Source: Pseudomonas sp. ML96 (lineage in GTDB: Bacteria; Pseudomonadota; Gammaproteobacteria; Pseudomonadales; Pseudomonadaceae). From it: a stretch of 64,000 nt of DNA. This document shows positions 63,006 through 64,000 of this stretch, piece after piece (within the stretch, counting starts at the first letter, position 1; every line of letters starts with the position of its first letter). The stretch spans positions 124,001 to 188,000 of the forward strand of contig NZ_JPMY01000012.1 of assembly GCF_000761545.1 (NCBI RefSeq). Reading direction: 5' to 3'. The translations under genes and the position numbers were made by a program. The notes under the pieces were generated by a model. The model was not told the origin of the DNA. It saw only the letters and a program-made list of their open reading frames with translations, and did not search any database.

Positions 63006-64000
63006 TCCAGTGCTCCGCTGACGCCTGCCTTGGCCTGGTCCAGCACTTCGTCGGTGATTTTTTCCAATACCGGCTTGGCCGCTGGTTTGATCAGTGGGGG
63101 CAGTTTGTCCAGCAGGCGGTCACGACCCGGTTCAATGACGAACTGCCGGGCCAGGTCGAACAGGTAACCCGCCACATTCGCCGGAGTGACGTTGAGAATC
63201 TGGGTCAGATCGATCTTGCCCGAGGCCATGAACTGCACGATCTGGCTGGGCTCACGCAGGCGAGCATCCCAGAACGGGCTGTACTGGTTGGGCGACTCCT
63301 CGCGCCCGGGCGGCGGGGCGAAGTAGGTCTCAGCCGAGGAAATGGTCATCATCCGCTCGCCATCGCCCCATAGGAACACCAGGGGGTTGTCATCCACACC
63401 CTCGGTCTGCAGCGCGAAACGCCCCTTGCGATTGAGCACATTGGAGCTGTCCGCGACCGGCCTAAGGTTCAGGCTGTCCGGGTTGTCACTGGTGCGAATG
63501 GCCGTCAACGGTTTGGAGACGGCGACGGTGAACTCCTTGCTGCGCCCGGTCTCGGCATGGTCGTCGCCGAGCACGAAGAACGATGGTGAGCCGCTGTAGC
63601 CGGTATTGACGTCCTCGGCCAGGTTGGTGCCGTAGATCATCAACGGGAAGATGCCCCAGCCGTAGGTCACCGCATGCACAGGGTGCAATGCCTCGCCATA
63701 GGGGCGGAACTTGCTCGAAAGTATCCCCTGAGCCGGTGAACCCCACTGCGGGCCGAACAGATACTGGTCACCAACGTTGGTGACCAGTTGCTGAGTCGCC
63801 CCACCCAACGGCAGGCCGAGCCCGAAATTGATGCCATCGTCGAAGATGGTGATGCAACCCAGTCCCGGCAGGCACAGCTCAATTGCCAGATTCACATCAA
63901 GCTTGAAGCCCATCGAGCTGAAGTCCAACGAACTCCAGCCAAACACCGGAATGGCCTTGCCAGCGGACGAGGTGCTCAACGGGTTGTATACGTAGGCAGT
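63002..64000 (-). CDS. Operon protein, unknown, N-terminus outside the window
   Basis: The frame is open to the right edge (333 codons inside), so the start lies beyond 64000; the TTG at 63979 is not convincing. The visible part looks exported: no membrane helix, many Gly and Pro, two Cys near ELCLPGLGCITIFDDG, and a C-terminal pair of amphipathic helices (DKLPPLIKPAAKPVLEKI). No family recognised. Its coupling to the TadE/G-like gene indicates a role in the same apparatus. Confidence 0.7.
   Translation of the reverse strand, partial: TAYVYNPLSTSSAGKAIPVFGWSSLDFSSMGFKLDVNLAIELCLPGLGCITIFDDGINFGLGLPLGGATQQLVTNVGDQYLFGPQWGSPAQGILSSKFRPYGEALHPVHAVTYGWGIFPLMIYGTNLAEDVNTGYSGSPSFFVLGDDHAETGRSKEFTVAVSKPLTAIRTSDNPDSLNLRPVADSSNVLNRKGRFALQTEGVDDNPLVFLWGDGERMMTISSAETYFAPPPGREESPNQYSPFWDARLREPSQIVQFMASGKIDLTQILNVTPANVAGYLFDLARQFVIEPGRDRLLDKLPPLIKPAAKPVLEKITDEVLDQAKAGVSGALE

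Overview
The window is chromosomal DNA of a high-GC gammaproteobacterium, almost certainly a Pseudomonas (sensu lato) other than P. aeruginosa. The evidence is the algU-mucA-mucB-mucD block next to nadB and the lepA-lepB-rnc-era-recO-pdxJ run, the tctDE/opdH/tctCBA citrate locus, a PhrS-like ANR-controlled RNA next to alkB/rapA, and protein sequences that read as Pseudomonas orthologues throughout. I saw no rRNA, tRNA, insertion sequence, prophage or CRISPR array. Names rest on motif recognition and recalled gene order, not on a database search.

Layout. 1-9.9 kb is accessory and housekeeping: a CAP-like secreted protein (partial), methyltransferases, an nnrS/ppyR-like NO-response pair with a well-formed sigma-54 and NorR-type control region, a GNAT enzyme, an FtsH-like protease, parvulin PpiC, a YebC-family protein, a Nudix hydrolase and several small Pseudomonas proteins. 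10-18 kb holds a cytosolic-type PL7 alginate lyase, a D-aminoacylase-like amidohydrolase, a secreted phospholipase C/P1-nuclease-like protein and a compact PP2C phosphatase - Ser/Thr kinase - double-FHA operon. 18-22 kb has a secreted endonuclease I, a cold-shock protein, a diguanylate cyclase and a periplasmic binding protein.

22.3-34.2 kb is the conserved core: pdxJ-recO-era-rnc-DUF4845-lepB-lepA, then mucD-mucB-mucA-algU (no mucC), all on the minus strand, divergent from nadB. The algU-nadB spacer carries a good AlgU promoter plus a near-palindromic element that scores as an AlgU promoter on both strands. 34-45.4 kb continues with ygfX/sdhE, ygfZ, an HDOD protein, a binding protein, the TctDE two-component system, and the OpdH porin with the TctCBA transporter for tricarboxylates, followed by an AbrB-family membrane protein.

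45.4-50 kb has a PhrS-like dual-function RNA (ANR box, about 219 nt, small membrane-protein ORF, terminator), a small basic protein, AlkB-like, a small acidic protein and RapA. 50-52 kb has an SDR enzyme, a DUF2784 membrane protein and bacterioferritin behind an AT-rich leader.

52-64 kb (minus strand, running off the right edge) is one tightly coupled Tad/Flp-type pilus or secretion operon. It is not canonical. TadA carries an N-terminal FHA domain. CpaB/RcpC is about twice its usual size because of a long C-terminal array of about 16-residue D-x-x-G-N/K-V-I-G repeats, and a large prepilin-like protein in the same operon carries the same kind of repeat. A DUF192 gene is embedded in it, and no TadZ or small Flp pilin is visible in the window. 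This locus is the best candidate for an undescribed system.
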